Positions 1-9,260 are shown, counted from the stretch's first letter. The stretch is 64,000 nt of DNA from Cupriavidus sp. EM10 (GCF_018729255.1 NZ_CP076060.1:2852001-2916000), one strand, 5' to 3'. Notes: a model not told the origin generated them from the letters alone. Numbers and translations: made by a program.

Positions 1-1365
<1,365 letters not shown>

Positions 1366-1413
1366 GGTGTGTGTCTCGTGTCTGGTGAGTCTGTTTCGGT
1401 CGGCAACCGCTGG

Positions 1414-1460
1414 CCCTCTCCCCCGGCCCCTCTCCCGCCTTGCGTGAGAGGGGAGCAAAC
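1414..1460. repeat. C/T-rich palindromic repeat, single copy 1 (hutH-hutU gap)
   Basis: A run CCCTCTCCCCCGGCCCCTCT followed by CCCGCCTTGCGTGAGAGGGG forms an imperfect hairpin of the same family seen at 6.8, 10.5, 35.2, 38.2, 48.6 and 58.4 kb. This copy lies inside a presumed operon, between hutH and hutU, so it could act as a partial terminator or mRNA-stability element. Confidence 0.8.
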
Positions 1461-1484
1461 CAGCAGGTGGAGAGGGCAGGCGAA

Positions 1485-3047
1485 TCAGGCAGCTACGTTG
1501 GTCGGCAAGATCTCCCTCACGGCCTCTGGCCAGCCGGCGCCCGCGTCGCCCTGCACCACCCATTGCTTCATCGCCTCGATGTCGGGCGCCAGGTAGCGGT
1601 CGGATTCCACAAAGGCCACGCGGCTGCGGATGCGGGCCAGTTCCTGTTCCACCAGCGGCGACGATTTCAGCGGGCGGTGGAACTCGATGCCCTGCGCGGC
1701 GGCCATGGCCTCGATGCCGACGATCACGGCCGTGTTGGCGGCCATCTCGCCCAGGCGGCGCGCACCGTAGGTGGCCATCGACACATGGTCTTCCTGGTTG
1801 GCCGAAGTCGGCAGGCTGTCGACGCTGGACGGATGCGCCAGCGACTTGTTCTCGGACGCCAGCGCGGCAGCCGTGACCTGGGCAATCATGAAGCCCGAGT
1901 TCAGGCCCCCATCGCGCACCAGGAACGGCGGCAGGCCGGACAGGCCCGTATCGAGCAGCAGCGCCAGGCGGCGCTCGGAGATCGCGCCGATTTCGGCGAT
2001 GGCCAGCGCGATGATGTCGGCGGCAAACGCCACCGGCTCGGCGTGGAAGTTGCCGCCGGATACCACGTCGCCCTGTTCGGAGAACACCAGCGGGTTGTCC
2101 GACGCGGCGTTGGCCTCGATGCGCAGGACGCGCGCGGCGTGGCCCAGGTTGTCCAGGCAGGCGCCCATCACCTGCGGCTGGCAGCGGATCGAGTACGGGT
2201 CCTGCACCCGGCCGCAGGCCTTGTGGGAATCGACGATCTCGCTGCCGTCGAGCATTGCGCGCACCGCGCCGGCCACGGCGATCTGGCCCGCCTGGCCACG
2301 CGCTGCATGGATGCGGGCATCGAACGGCTTGACCGATCCCTTGATGGCTTCCAGCGACAGCGCGCCCGCCACCAGCCCGGCGGCAAAGGCATCCTCGGCG
2401 GCGAACAGGCCGGCCAGCGCCAGCGCCGTGGACACCTGCGTGCCGTTCAGCAGCGCCAGCCCTTCCTTGGGCCCCAGCGTGAAGACGTCGAGCCCGGCGT
2501 GCGCCAGGCCCTGCGCGGCCGGCACGCGGCGGCCATCGATCATCACGTCGCCCACGCCGATCAGCGTGCACGACATATGCGCCAGCGGCGCCAGGTCGCC
2601 CGAGGCGCCCACCGATCCCTTGGCCGGGATGCATGGCGAGACACCGTGGTTGGCCAGCGCCAGCAGCGCTTCGATCAACTCGGGGCGTACGCCCGAATGG
2701 CCACGCGCCAGGCTGACGGCCTTGATCGCCAGGATCAGCCGCACGGTGTCGGCCGGCAGGTCGGCGCCGGTGCCCACGCTGTGCGACAGCACCAGGTTGC
2801 GCTGCAGCTCTGCCAGCTTGTCATGGGGGATGCGCGACTGCGCCAGCTTGCCGAAGCCGGTGTTGATGCCGTACACCACGGCGTCAGCGTCGATGATGTC
2901 CTGCACCGTGGCTTGCGCGGCACGCACGCCGGCCCAGGCCGACTCGGCCATCGCCAGGCGCACTTCGCCACGATAGATGCGGCGCAGGTCGTCCAGCGAC
3001 ACGTGGCCAGGGTTCAGGGTCAGGAGAGAGCGGGAATCGTTGGTCAT
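1485..3047 (-). CDS. hutH: Histidine ammonia-lyase
   Basis: First enzyme of histidine degradation: removes ammonia from L-histidine to give trans-urocanate. 520 residues, close to the family's usual 505-520. The Ala-Ser-Gly triplet that cyclises into the MIO electrophile is visible at residues 148-150 in [15 protein letters not shown], and the active-site Tyr lies at about residue 59 in [11 protein letters not shown]. The ATG at 3047 has no strong Shine-Dalgarno sequence. A HutC-like operator at 3073-3086 sits 26 bases upstream, within a weak promoter, so hutH may have its own regulated start besides read-through from hutC. The antisense strand is also open for more than 500 codons, a composition artefact. 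Confidence 0.98.
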   Translation of the reverse strand: MTNDSRSLLTLNPGHVSLDDLRRIYRGEVRLAMAESAWAGVRAAQATVQDIIDADAVVYGINTGFGKLAQSRIPHDKLAELQRNLVLSHSVGTGADLPADTVRLILAIKAVSLARGHSGVRPELIEALLALANHGVSPCIPAKGSVGASGDLAPLAHMSCTLIGVGDVMIDGRRVPAAQGLAHAGLDVFTLGPKEGLALLNGTQVSTALALAGLFAAEDAFAAGLVAGALSLEAIKGSVKPFDARIHAARGQAGQIAVAGAVRAMLDGSEIVDSHKACGRVQDPYSIRCQPQVMGACLDNLGHAARVLRIEANAASDNPLVFSEQGDVVSGGNFHAEPVAFAADIIALAIAEIGAISERRLALLLDTGLSGLPPFLVRDGGLNSGFMIAQVTAAALASENKSLAHPSSVDSLPTSANQEDHVSMATYGARRLGEMAANTAVIVGIEAMAAAQGIEFHRPLKSSPLVEQELARIRSRVAFVESDRYLAPDIEAMKQWVVQGDAGAGWPEAVREILPTNVAA

Positions 3048-3065
3048 CTGCGTACGTCGTTGTTG

Positions 3066-3095
3066 TATGAGCCTGTCTATACAGGTTAGTCGAAA
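3066..3095 (-). promoter_or_regulatory. hutH promoter region with HutC-type operator
   Basis: The perfect palindrome CCTGTCTATACAGG lies at 3073-3086 (allowing for its central dinucleotide). On the minus strand it falls between a weak -35 (TTCGAC, 3095-3090) and -10 (TCATAC, 3071-3066), spacing 18. It shares the core TGTnTATACA with the sites at 6598 and 6754. HutC of other proteobacteria binds this type of sequence and is released by urocanate; occupancy here is inferred. Confidence 0.7.
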
Positions 3096-3140
3096 AATGA
3101 ACCCGATGGCCGGCTTTTGACTGGCCTCGGGCTTTTTTAT

Positions 3141-3902
3141 CTAGCCGAAAGCCGGATTGCCGTCGGCGCGAAAGCGGCTGCCCAGGCGGTACCGGTTGCC
3201 CGGATGAAGGCAGCGGACAAAAGTGACTGGCACGCCATGGGTCCACGTGCGGCGGGTCAGCAGCAGGCAGGGCTGCGTGGCCGGCATCTCCAGCTGCACG
3301 GCCTGCTCGGCCGTGGCGGCGATGGCGTCGACCACGTGCTCCACCTGGTCATAGGGCACATTGCGCAGCAGGTACTCGCCCGGCTGGGTATCGGCAAAAT
3401 CCTGCGTGATGAAATCGGGCGCCACGCGCGGATTCACGTAGCGGTCTTCCAGTTGCACCGGCAGGCCGTCCTCGCGATGGATGCAGATCGAGTGGTACAC
3501 CGATTCGCCGGTGCGCAGCTCCAGCGCGGCGGCCACCTCGATCGACGCCGACACGCGCTCCACCAGGATCACGTCGCAGGCGTAGTCATGGCCGCGCATG
3601 CGGATCTCGTCCTGCAGGTTCACCACCGACAGCAGCGTGGACTGCGGCTTGTGCTCGGCCACGAACGTGCCCACGCCGGCCACGCGCACCACCCGGCCCT
3701 GCTCCGACAGCTCGCGCAACGCCCGGTTGACCGTCATGCGCGACACCGAGAAACGGTTCACCAGTTCCTGCTCTGACGGCACGCGGTCGCCGGGCTGCCA
3801 CGCGCCGCTCTGGATCTGGCGCGCGATGTATTCCTTGACCTGCTGGTACAGCGCGGCCGGAGCATTGGACGGGGAAGGTGCCGGGTTGGCGGACGGGTTC
3901 AT
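3141..3902 (-). CDS. hutC: Histidine utilisation repressor, GntR family (HutC)
   Basis: Predicted urocanate-responsive repressor of the hut genes. 253 residues: an N-terminal GntR winged helix with the recognition region SEQELVNRFSVSRMTVNRAL at about residues 43-62, then a UTRA effector domain covering about residues 100-240, the HutC/FarR layout. The ATG at 3902 lies 29 bases after the stop of the upstream ABC ATPase gene, so it is probably co-transcribed with the transporter; hutH follows about 90 bases downstream. Three palindromes resembling known HutC operators occur in the cluster (3073, 6598, 6754), which supports the assignment and suggests autoregulation through the shared promoter at 6.6 kb. 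Confidence 0.93.
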   Translation of the reverse strand: MNPSANPAPSPSNAPAALYQQVKEYIARQIQSGAWQPGDRVPSEQELVNRFSVSRMTVNRALRELSEQGRVVRVAGVGTFVAEHKPQSTLLSVVNLQDEIRMRGHDYACDVILVERVSASIEVAAALELRTGESVYHSICIHREDGLPVQLEDRYVNPRVAPDFITQDFADTQPGEYLLRNVPYDQVEHVVDAIAATAEQAVQLEMPATQPCLLLTRRTWTHGVPVTFVRCLHPGNRYRLGSRFRADGNPAFG

Positions 3903-3931
3903 GGACTGTTGCGGAATGCCGGATTGCCGGT

Positions 3932-4711
3932 TCAGTGCTCGGCCGAAGCCATGGCCTCGGCACGAATCTCCTCGGTGAGCCGTGCCTTGAGCACGGAGAA
4001 CTCGGGCGATGTCTTGATCGTGTAATGGCGCGGATGGGCAAAGTCCACCGCGATCTCGCTCTTGATCCGACCGGGCCGCGCGGAAAACACCGCCACGCGG
4101 TTGGCCATGAAAATGGCCTCGTCGATATCGTGCGTCACGAATAATACCGTCTTGCGGTGCGACTCCCAGATCCCCAGCAGCAGCTCCTGCATCAGCACGC
4201 GCGTCTGGTTGTCCAGCGCGCCGAACGGCTCGTCGAGCAGCAGGATCTTCGGATCGTTGGCCAGCGCCCGGGCAATCGCCGTGCGCTGCTGCATGCCGCC
4301 CGATAGCTGCTTGGGGAAATGCTGCTCGAAGCCGCGCAGTCCCACGCGAGAAATAAAGAAATCGCTACGTTCCTTCTGTTCCGCCAGGCTCATGCCGCGC
4401 TCGCGCAGCCCGAATCGCACGTTCTGCTCGATGGTCAGCCACGGAAACAGCGTGTACGACTGGAACACCATGCCACGGTCGGCGCCCGGGCCGGCCACGG
4501 GCTGGCCGTCCAGCAGCACGCGGCCGCCGCTGGGCGTATCGAGCCCGGCCACGATGCGCAGCAGCGTGGACTTGCCGCAGCCCGACGGGCCCAGGATCGT
4601 CACGAAATCGTTGTCGCGCACCTCGAAGTCGACGGGCAGCAGCGCCTGCGTGCTGCCGCCGCGCGGATTCTCGAAGGTGCGGGATACCTGCTGGATCGAC
4701 AGCGCGCTCAT
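3932..4711 (-). CDS. ABC transporter ATP-binding protein, NitT/TauT type (hut cluster)
   Basis: Energy-coupling subunit of an importer in the nitrate/sulfonate/taurine class. 259 residues. The Walker A motif GPSGCGKST is at residues 41-49, the ABC signature LSGGMQQ at about 136-142 and Walker B KILLLDEP at about 155-162. The frame is open far upstream, but the family N-terminus MSALSIQQVS and a 4-base overlap with the permease stop (ATGA at 4711-4708) fix the start. It is followed by hutC. The substrate is inferred from context to be histidine, urocanate or a related imidazole compound; sequence alone does not show this. Confidence 0.92.
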   Translation of the reverse strand: MSALSIQQVSRTFENPRGGSTQALLPVDFEVRDNDFVTILGPSGCGKSTLLRIVAGLDTPSGGRVLLDGQPVAGPGADRGMVFQSYTLFPWLTIEQNVRFGLRERGMSLAEQKERSDFFISRVGLRGFEQHFPKQLSGGMQQRTAIARALANDPKILLLDEPFGALDNQTRVLMQELLLGIWESHRKTVLFVTHDIDEAIFMANRVAVFSARPGRIKSEIAVDFAHPRHYTIKTSPEFSVLKARLTEEIRAEAMASAEH

Positions 4712-5577
4712 TTGATCGAACTCCACGGAAACAGCCGCTGGTTGGCCAGCTTGAAGACCAGGTCGGACACCAGCCCGATGCAGCCGATGACGATGATGCC
4801 GAAGATGATCTGCCCGGTGTTCAGCAGCGCCTGGCTGTCGGTGATCATGTGGCCGATGCCCGACGACGATCCGATCAGCTCGGCCACGATCACGTACGTC
4901 CACGCCCAGCCCAGCACCAGCCGCAGCGTCTCGGCAATCTCCGGCGCGGCGCCCGGAATCAGCACGCGGCGCACGATGCCGCGCGGCGTGGCCCCCAGCG
5001 TGTAGGCCGCCTCCACCAGATCCTTGCGCGCGCCGCCCACCGTCACCGCCACCATCAGCACGATCTGGAAGAACGAGCCGATGAAGATGACCAGCAGCTT
5101 CTGCGTCTCGCCAATGCCAGCCCACAGGATCAGCAGCGGGATGAACGCCGACGCGGGCAGGTAGCGGCAGAACGACACGAACGGCTCGAAGAACGCCTCG
5201 GCGGCCTTGTACGACCCCATGAAGATGCCCAGCGGCACCGCCAGCACGGCGGCCAGCACGAAGCCGCCCACCACGCGCCAGACCGTCATGCCGATATCGC
5301 CGATGAAGCCGTACTCGGTGAACAGCAGCCAGCCCTCGCGCGCCATCGTCACCGGATCGGCCAGGAACGTGCGCGGCACGAAGCCGCCCAGCGTGACGAT
5401 GGCCCAGACCCCGAAGAACAGGACGAAGAACGACAGGCCCAGTATCCAGCGCGCCTGCGAGGACACTGGCACCAGCGGCGACAGCCACGGATGGCGCGCA
5501 CGCGGCGCACGGTCAGCCGGCTGGGCGGCGATTGGTGCTGGCGGGCGCGCGGTGGCGGGAGCTTGCACGGACGACAT
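4708..5577 (-). CDS. ABC transporter permease, NitT/TauT (BinPT) type (hut cluster)
   Basis: Membrane subunit of the importer. From the ATG at 5577 it is 289 residues, with a Pro/Ala-rich cytoplasmic N-terminus, about six membrane segments starting at WILGLSFFVLFFGVWAIV, and the EAA loop EAAYTLGATPRGIVRRVLIP that docks on the ATPase. An upstream in-frame ATG at 5613 would overlap the binding-protein gene by 23 bases. I prefer 5577 because a GGAGG lies a few bases before it and it follows the preceding stop by 13 bases. The stop overlaps the ATPase start. The specificity of the system is unknown. Confidence 0.9.
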   Translation of the reverse strand: MSSVQAPATARPPAPIAAQPADRAPRARHPWLSPLVPVSSQARWILGLSFFVLFFGVWAIVTLGGFVPRTFLADPVTMAREGWLLFTEYGFIGDIGMTVWRVVGGFVLAAVLAVPLGIFMGSYKAAEAFFEPFVSFCRYLPASAFIPLLILWAGIGETQKLLVIFIGSFFQIVLMVAVTVGGARKDLVEAAYTLGATPRGIVRRVLIPGAAPEIAETLRLVLGWAWTYVIVAELIGSSSGIGHMITDSQALLNTGQIIFGIIVIGCIGLVSDLVFKLANQRLFPWSSIK

Positions 5578-5590
5578 CACGGCCTCCGGC

Positions 5591-6553
5591 TTACTTGAGG
5601 TATCGGGCGTCATAGATCGCCGTCACATCGGGCACCTGGCGGATCACGCCGATGTCCTTGAGCACGTCGGCCGCTTCCTTGCTGAAGCTGGCCAGCTCGC
5701 CCGCGAAAAATTTCTGGTTGGCCGTCTTGTCCTGCCAGCGCAGGTAGGCCGACGACTTCGAGAACTGCTCGCCGGTCTGCTTGACCGCCGCGCCCATGAT
5801 CTCGTTGGACTTTTCCGGCTCCTTGCGAATCATCTCCAGCGCCTCGAAGTAGCTGTCGACCAGCGCCTGGGCGGCCTTCGGATTGTCCTTGAGCCATTTC
5901 GGCGCGCAGCCCAGCGTATCGGTCACCATCGGGTAGTCGAGCGTGGTGGCCAGGATCTTGCCCTTGTCCGGATTGGCGCGCACCGTCGACAGGTACGGCT
6001 CGTAGGTCATGGCGCCATCGTTCTGGCCCGCCACGAACGCCTGCGCGGCGGCCTGCGGCGACAGCGTGGTCAGCTTCACGTCCTTCAGCGTCATGCCGTT
6101 TTTCTTCAGCATCCACGCCAGGCCGAAGTACGGCGCGGTGCCCGGCGCATCGACGCCGATGGTCTTGCCCTTGAGGTCGGCAAACGACTTCACGTCGCCG
6201 CGCACGGCCAGGCCGTCGGCGCCGTACGACTTGTCGAGCTGGACGATCTGCGTGATGGGCACGCCGTTGGCATTCCAGGCCACATGGGTTTCCACCGTGG
6301 TGGCCGCGCACTGGATGGCCCCCGAGGCCAGCGCCAGGTGACGGTCCTTCTGCGGAATCATCTTGATGTCCACGTCCACGCCGTGCTTCTTGAAGATGCC
6401 TGCCTTGTCGGCCAGCGTCAGCGGTGCAAATCCGGTCCAGCCGCTCATGCCGATGGTGACCGGCGTGTTCTGGGCGTGGGCGGGCGCGGCCAGGGCCGCG
6501 ACGGCAAGGGTGGACGCAACTGCGGCAAAACGGAACGGCAGGGGCAGCTTCAT
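5591..6553 (-). CDS. ABC transporter substrate-binding protein, NMT1/ThiY-like (hut cluster)
   Basis: Periplasmic receptor of the importer. 320 residues from the ATG at 6553, which is preceded by GGAG and gives a classical signal peptide (MKLPLPFRFAAVASTLAVAA, cleavage near AHAQ). An earlier in-frame ATG at 6595 would spoil the signal peptide. The fold type is seen in GMSGWTGFAPLTLADKAGIF near the N-terminus and in DLKGKTIGVDAPGTAPYFGL, typical of NitT/TauT and NMT1-like receptors. It is the first gene of the operon, directly behind a promoter holding a HutC-type operator, which suggests a histidine-pathway ligand. The ligand itself is not predictable from sequence. Confidence 0.88.
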   Translation of the reverse strand: MKLPLPFRFAAVASTLAVAALAAPAHAQNTPVTIGMSGWTGFAPLTLADKAGIFKKHGVDVDIKMIPQKDRHLALASGAIQCAATTVETHVAWNANGVPITQIVQLDKSYGADGLAVRGDVKSFADLKGKTIGVDAPGTAPYFGLAWMLKKNGMTLKDVKLTTLSPQAAAQAFVAGQNDGAMTYEPYLSTVRANPDKGKILATTLDYPMVTDTLGCAPKWLKDNPKAAQALVDSYFEALEMIRKEPEKSNEIMGAAVKQTGEQFSKSSAYLRWQDKTANQKFFAGELASFSKEAADVLKDIGVIRQVPDVTAIYDARYLK

Positions 6554-6585
6554 GCTGTCGGCTCCATCAGTCGGGGGGTGAACGC

Positions 6586-6614
6586 AATCTATCAACGCTG
6601 TATATACAAGTCAA
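6586..6614 (-). promoter_or_regulatory. Promoter of the hut transporter operon with embedded HutC-type operator
   Basis: On the minus strand a -35 TTGACT (6614-6609) and a -10 TAGATT (6591-6586) are separated by exactly 17 bases. The spacer contains the perfect 10-bp palindrome TGTATATACA (6599-6608). An operator in the spacer is the classical position for a repressor that blocks RNA polymerase. It matches the core of the palindrome before hutH. Confidence 0.8.
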
Positions 6615-6723
6615 ACCCGGGGTTTACCTGAGTGATCAGTCAAGTGCGTCCGGCGGAATCCGTTGCGCAGTGCGCGATAGCGGTGCAAGTGGATGCTGCG
6701 ACGCACCGAAGCGGGGTCATGGT

Positions 6724-7971
6724 CTACGGTGGCCGGGCCGGGCATGCACCAGTCTTGTATAGACAGGATTGGGCGTCGCAAGGCAACGCAATTGGTATGC
6801 CTGGGTGGCTCCCCTCTCCCGCAAGGCGGGAGAGGGGCTGGGGGTGAGGGAAAGAGGGTTCTGCTTGCCGACGAATGACAATTTGAACCGCCGGGCCCTC
6901 TCCCCCGCCCCTCTCACACTCTCGCGAGAGAGGGAGAAAACACCACCTACCGATCAAAAACGAAGCCACCGTCGGATACCGCAGCTGCAGCCGCAGCTCC
7001 CGCTTGAGCCGGCGGTTATCGAGCCGGCGGGATTCGCTCATGAAGCTCAGCAGCGTGGGGTCGATGGTGTCGCGCGCCTGCTGGCGCGTGATGCGCGGCG
7101 GGCGCGGCAGGCCTTTGCGGTCGGCCACCAGGTCGAAGTAATCGGCCATGCGCAGCTCGGTGTCGTCGCTGGCATGCACCACGCGCTGGGGCCGGCCGCG
7201 CCAGAGTGCGGCGATCATCGCGCGCGCCAGGTCGTCGGCATGGATATGGCTGGTGTAGACGTCGTCCTGCGGCGCCAGCGCCGGCGTGCCCTTGTGCAGG
7301 CGCGCCACGGGCAGCCGGTCTTCGGCATAGATGCCGGGAATGCGGACGATGCCGGTGCGCCAGCCGGCGTCGCGGCCAAACGTGCGCACCGCCGCCTCGG
7401 CCGCCACGCGCCGCCGCGCCCTTGCAGTCTGGGGACGCACCGCGTGGAATTCCTGCACGCGCGCACCTCCGCGGTCGCCGTAGACGCCGGTGGTGCTGGC
7501 GTAGATGAAGGCCCCGGCGGCACGGTGGCGCGCGGACGCCTCAAACGCCCGGTGCCAGCCCCGCTCGGGTAGAATGGCGGCCTCGCCGGGCCCCGGCCGC
7601 AAGGCGCGTGTCCTGCGCCAGCTTGTGCGTCGTAGCGCACCCAGCAGCGCGCGCGTGCGCGGGTCGCCATTGCCCTGTCCGGGCGGCGGCGCCAGGTCGA
7701 TGACCCGGGCGGCCAGCCGCGACAGCCTTGCCAGCGTGACCGGCTGGTCCAGATTGGCCACCAGCGGCACCGCGCCGGCTTCGCGCAGTTCCGCCTGGCG
7801 CGAGGGTTGCGAGGTCACGGCAAATACGCGCATGCGCGGGGCCAGTACGCGCAGGATGCGGGTGCCGACATCGCCGCAGCCAACGATCAGCAGGCGCGGA
7901 CGGCCCAGCCGCCGACGCCGAACGCCCCGTGGGGAAGACAACGCCGCTTGCGGCGACAGAATTTGGTTCAT
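6724..7971 (-). CDS. NAD(P)-dependent epimerase/SDR-type oxidoreductase with repeat-derived C-terminal tail
   Basis: Extended short-chain dehydrogenase/epimerase-like protein. The Rossmann nucleotide-binding motif is RPRLLIVGCGDVGTRILRVL near residues 25-44, and the SDR core shows FIYASTTGVYGDRGG with the usual Ser/Thr-Tyr neighbourhood. The recognisable domain ends around residue 338 (LQLRYPTVASFL). The frame then runs on for about 75 residues through a palindromic repeat (PLSRECERGGGEG, PLSRLAGEG), giving 415 in all. One missing base near 6955-6960 would restore a stop at 6947-6949 (...FLDR-stop), so the tail is probably not native. The ATG at 7971 is 10 bases from the divergent start at 7982. 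The substrate is unknown. Confidence 0.8.
   Translation of the reverse strand: MNQILSPQAALSSPRGVRRRRLGRPRLLIVGCGDVGTRILRVLAPRMRVFAVTSQPSRQAELREAGAVPLVANLDQPVTLARLSRLAARVIDLAPPPGQGNGDPRTRALLGALRRTSWRRTRALRPGPGEAAILPERGWHRAFEASARHRAAGAFIYASTTGVYGDRGGARVQEFHAVRPQTARARRRVAAEAAVRTFGRDAGWRTGIVRIPGIYAEDRLPVARLHKGTPALAPQDDVYTSHIHADDLARAMIAALWRGRPQRVVHASDDTELRMADYFDLVADRKGLPRPPRITRQQARDTIDPTLLSFMSESRRLDNRRLKRELRLQLRYPTVASFLIGRWCFLPLSRECERGGGEGPAVQIVIRRQAEPSFPHPQPLSRLAGEGSHPGIPIALPCDAQSCLYKTGACPARPP
6754..6767. promoter_or_regulatory. Third HutC-type palindrome
   Basis: CTTGTATAGACAGG, whose complement CCTGTCTATACAAG differs by one base from the operator before hutH. It lies about 145 bases upstream of the hut promoter operator and just past the likely native end of the SDR gene. 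It could serve looping or cooperative repression; no promoter of its own is evident. Confidence 0.6.
6809..6943. repeat. Composite palindromic repeat A (two hairpins plus core)
   Basis: Two C/T-rich hairpins (CTCCCCTCTCCCGC...GCGGGAGAGGGG at 6809-6837 and the region around 6896-6937) flank a core containing GGTTCTGCTTGCCGA and TTTGAACCGC. The core is the reverse complement of the core at about 58.43-58.46 kb, so this copy is inverted relative to that one. It lies at the 3' end of the SDR gene and supplies that frame's C-terminal codons. Confidence 0.85.
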
Positions 7972-7981
7972 ACACCCGATT

Positions 7982-9037
7982 ATGGCTTATCAAGTTACCG
8001 TCATGCCGAGTGGCCACAAGTTCGAAGTGGCCGCCGACGAAACCATCCTGGGCGCCGCGCTGCGCCATAGCATCGGCCTGCCCTATGGCTGCAAGAACGG
8101 CGCCTGCGGGTCGTGCAAGGGCCGCGTGGTCGAAGGCACGATCCACCAGGGCGACCACGCCGCGTCGGCCCTGACGGCGCAGGAAAAGACCGAGGGCCGC
8201 GCGCTGTTCTGCTGCGCCAACGCCACCTCGGACATCACGATCGAATGCCGCGAGGTGCATGGCGCCGGCGACATCCCTATCAAGAAGATTCCCTGCCGCG
8301 TCAGTACCATGGAACGGCTGGCCGACGACGTGATCTCGGTCAAGCTGCAACTGCCCGCCACGGAGCGCATGCAGTTCCTGGCCGGCCAGTACGTGGAATT
8401 CCTGCTGCGTGACGGCAAGCGCCGCAGCTACTCGATCGCCACGCCGCCGCACGAGGAAGGCCCGATCGAACTGCATATCCGCCATATGCCCGGCGGCGCG
8501 TTCACCGACTACGTGTTTGGCGCAAAGGAAGGCATGCCGGCCATGAAGGAGCGCGACATCCTGCGTTTCGAAGGCCCGCTGGGCAGCTTCTTCCTGCGCG
8601 AGGATTCCGAGAAGCCGATCATCCTGCTGGCGTCCGGCACCGGTTTCGCGCCGATCAAGGCCATCGTCGAGCACGCCGCCTACACCGGCATCACGCGCCC
8701 GATGACGCTGTACTGGGGCGGCCGCCGTCCGGCCGACCTGTACATGCACGCGCTGTGCGAGCAGTGGGCCCGCGACCTGCCGAACTTCAAGTACGTGCCG
8801 GTGGTGTCCAACGCCACGGCCGAGGACAACTGGACCGGCCGCGCCGGCTTTGTCCACCAGGCCGTGATGGCCGACCATCCGGACCTGTCGGGCCACGAGG
8901 TCTACGCCTGCGGCGCGCCGGTGATGGTCAACGCCGCGCGCACCGATTTCTCGGCGCAGTGCCAGCTGCACGAGGACGCGTTCTTCGCCGATTCGTTCAC
9001 GTCCGAGGCCGACATGCACCCGGCCGGCGCGGCCTGA
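7982..9037 (+). CDS. 2Fe-2S ferredoxin/FAD-dependent oxidoreductase (CDP-6-deoxyglucoseen reductase-like)
   Basis: Electron-transfer flavoprotein. 351 residues: an N-terminal plant-type [2Fe-2S] domain with Cys37, Cys42, Cys45 and a fourth Cys at about 77 (YGCKNGACGSCKG ... LFCCAN), then an FAD-binding barrel with the RSYSIAT motif and an NAD(P)-binding domain with LASGTGFAPIKAIVE. This layout is shared by phenol hydroxylase and methane monooxygenase reductases and by the AscD-like proteins common in Burkholderiales, so the partner is unknown. The start is set by the ferredoxin N-terminus MAYQVTVMPSG. There is no Shine-Dalgarno sequence, and the divergent SDR gene starts 10 bases away. Confidence 0.88.
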   Translation: MAYQVTVMPSGHKFEVAADETILGAALRHSIGLPYGCKNGACGSCKGRVVEGTIHQGDHAASALTAQEKTEGRALFCCANATSDITIECREVHGAGDIPIKKIPCRVSTMERLADDVISVKLQLPATERMQFLAGQYVEFLLRDGKRRSYSIATPPHEEGPIELHIRHMPGGAFTDYVFGAKEGMPAMKERDILRFEGPLGSFFLREDSEKPIILLASGTGFAPIKAIVEHAAYTGITRPMTLYWGGRRPADLYMHALCEQWARDLPNFKYVPVVSNATAEDNWTGRAGFVHQAVMADHPDLSGHEVYACGAPVMVNAARTDFSAQCQLHEDAFFADSFTSEADMHPAGAA

Positions 9038-9096
9038 CGGGCCCGGCTGCCGTTCCGTCGACACAACAATGCCACCCGGGTCTGCCACATTTCGCT

Positions 9097-9125
9097 TTGA
9101 CACCCGGGCGCATGCGTCTTATATT
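9097..9125 (+). promoter_or_regulatory. Strong sigma-70 promoter of the argD leader
   Basis: TTGACA (9097-9102), a 17-base spacer, then TATATT (9120-9125), nearly consensus. Initiation about 7 bases after the -10 would fall at 9131-9133, right at the ATG of the leader mini-ORF, so the leader message would be essentially leaderless. Confidence 0.85.
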
Positions 9126-9132
9126 GGCCGCC

Positions 9133-9198
9133 ATGAACACCGCCATGATCCGACGCCGCGCACGTACGTTGCTCCCCACCGGGGTGCCGCGCGGCTGA
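9133..9198 (+). CDS. Putative Arg-rich leader peptide upstream of argD
   Basis: A 21-codon mini-ORF, MNTAMIRRRARTLLPTGVPRG. Five of its residues are Arg, with CGA CGC CGC GCA CGT in a row. It begins at the predicted transcription start of a near-consensus promoter and ends 27 bases before a strong intrinsic terminator, all upstream of argD. That arrangement is what leader-peptide attenuation would look like: low charged tRNA-Arg stalls the ribosome and prevents termination. A segment GGCTGACC (9193-9200), overlapping the stop codon, can pair with GGTCA...GCC (9219-9230), which overlaps the 5' arm of the terminator. Function is inferred; it may instead be an untranslated leader. Confidence 0.5.
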   Translation: MNTAMIRRRARTLLPTGVPRG

Positions 9199-9225
9199 CC
9201 GCAGACAGCGTTTGTTCAGGTCAAC

Positions 9226-9260
9226 AAGCCACGGGCAGCCCCCGTGGCTTTTTGTTTTTG
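9226..9260 (+). terminator. Intrinsic terminator/attenuator upstream of argD
   Basis: AAGCCACGGG (9226-9235), loop CAGCC, then CCCGTGGCTT (9241-9250): a perfect 10-bp stem followed by TTTGTTTTTG. It lies between the leader promoter and argD, 38 bases before the argD start, so it must be bypassed for argD expression. Confidence 0.85.
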
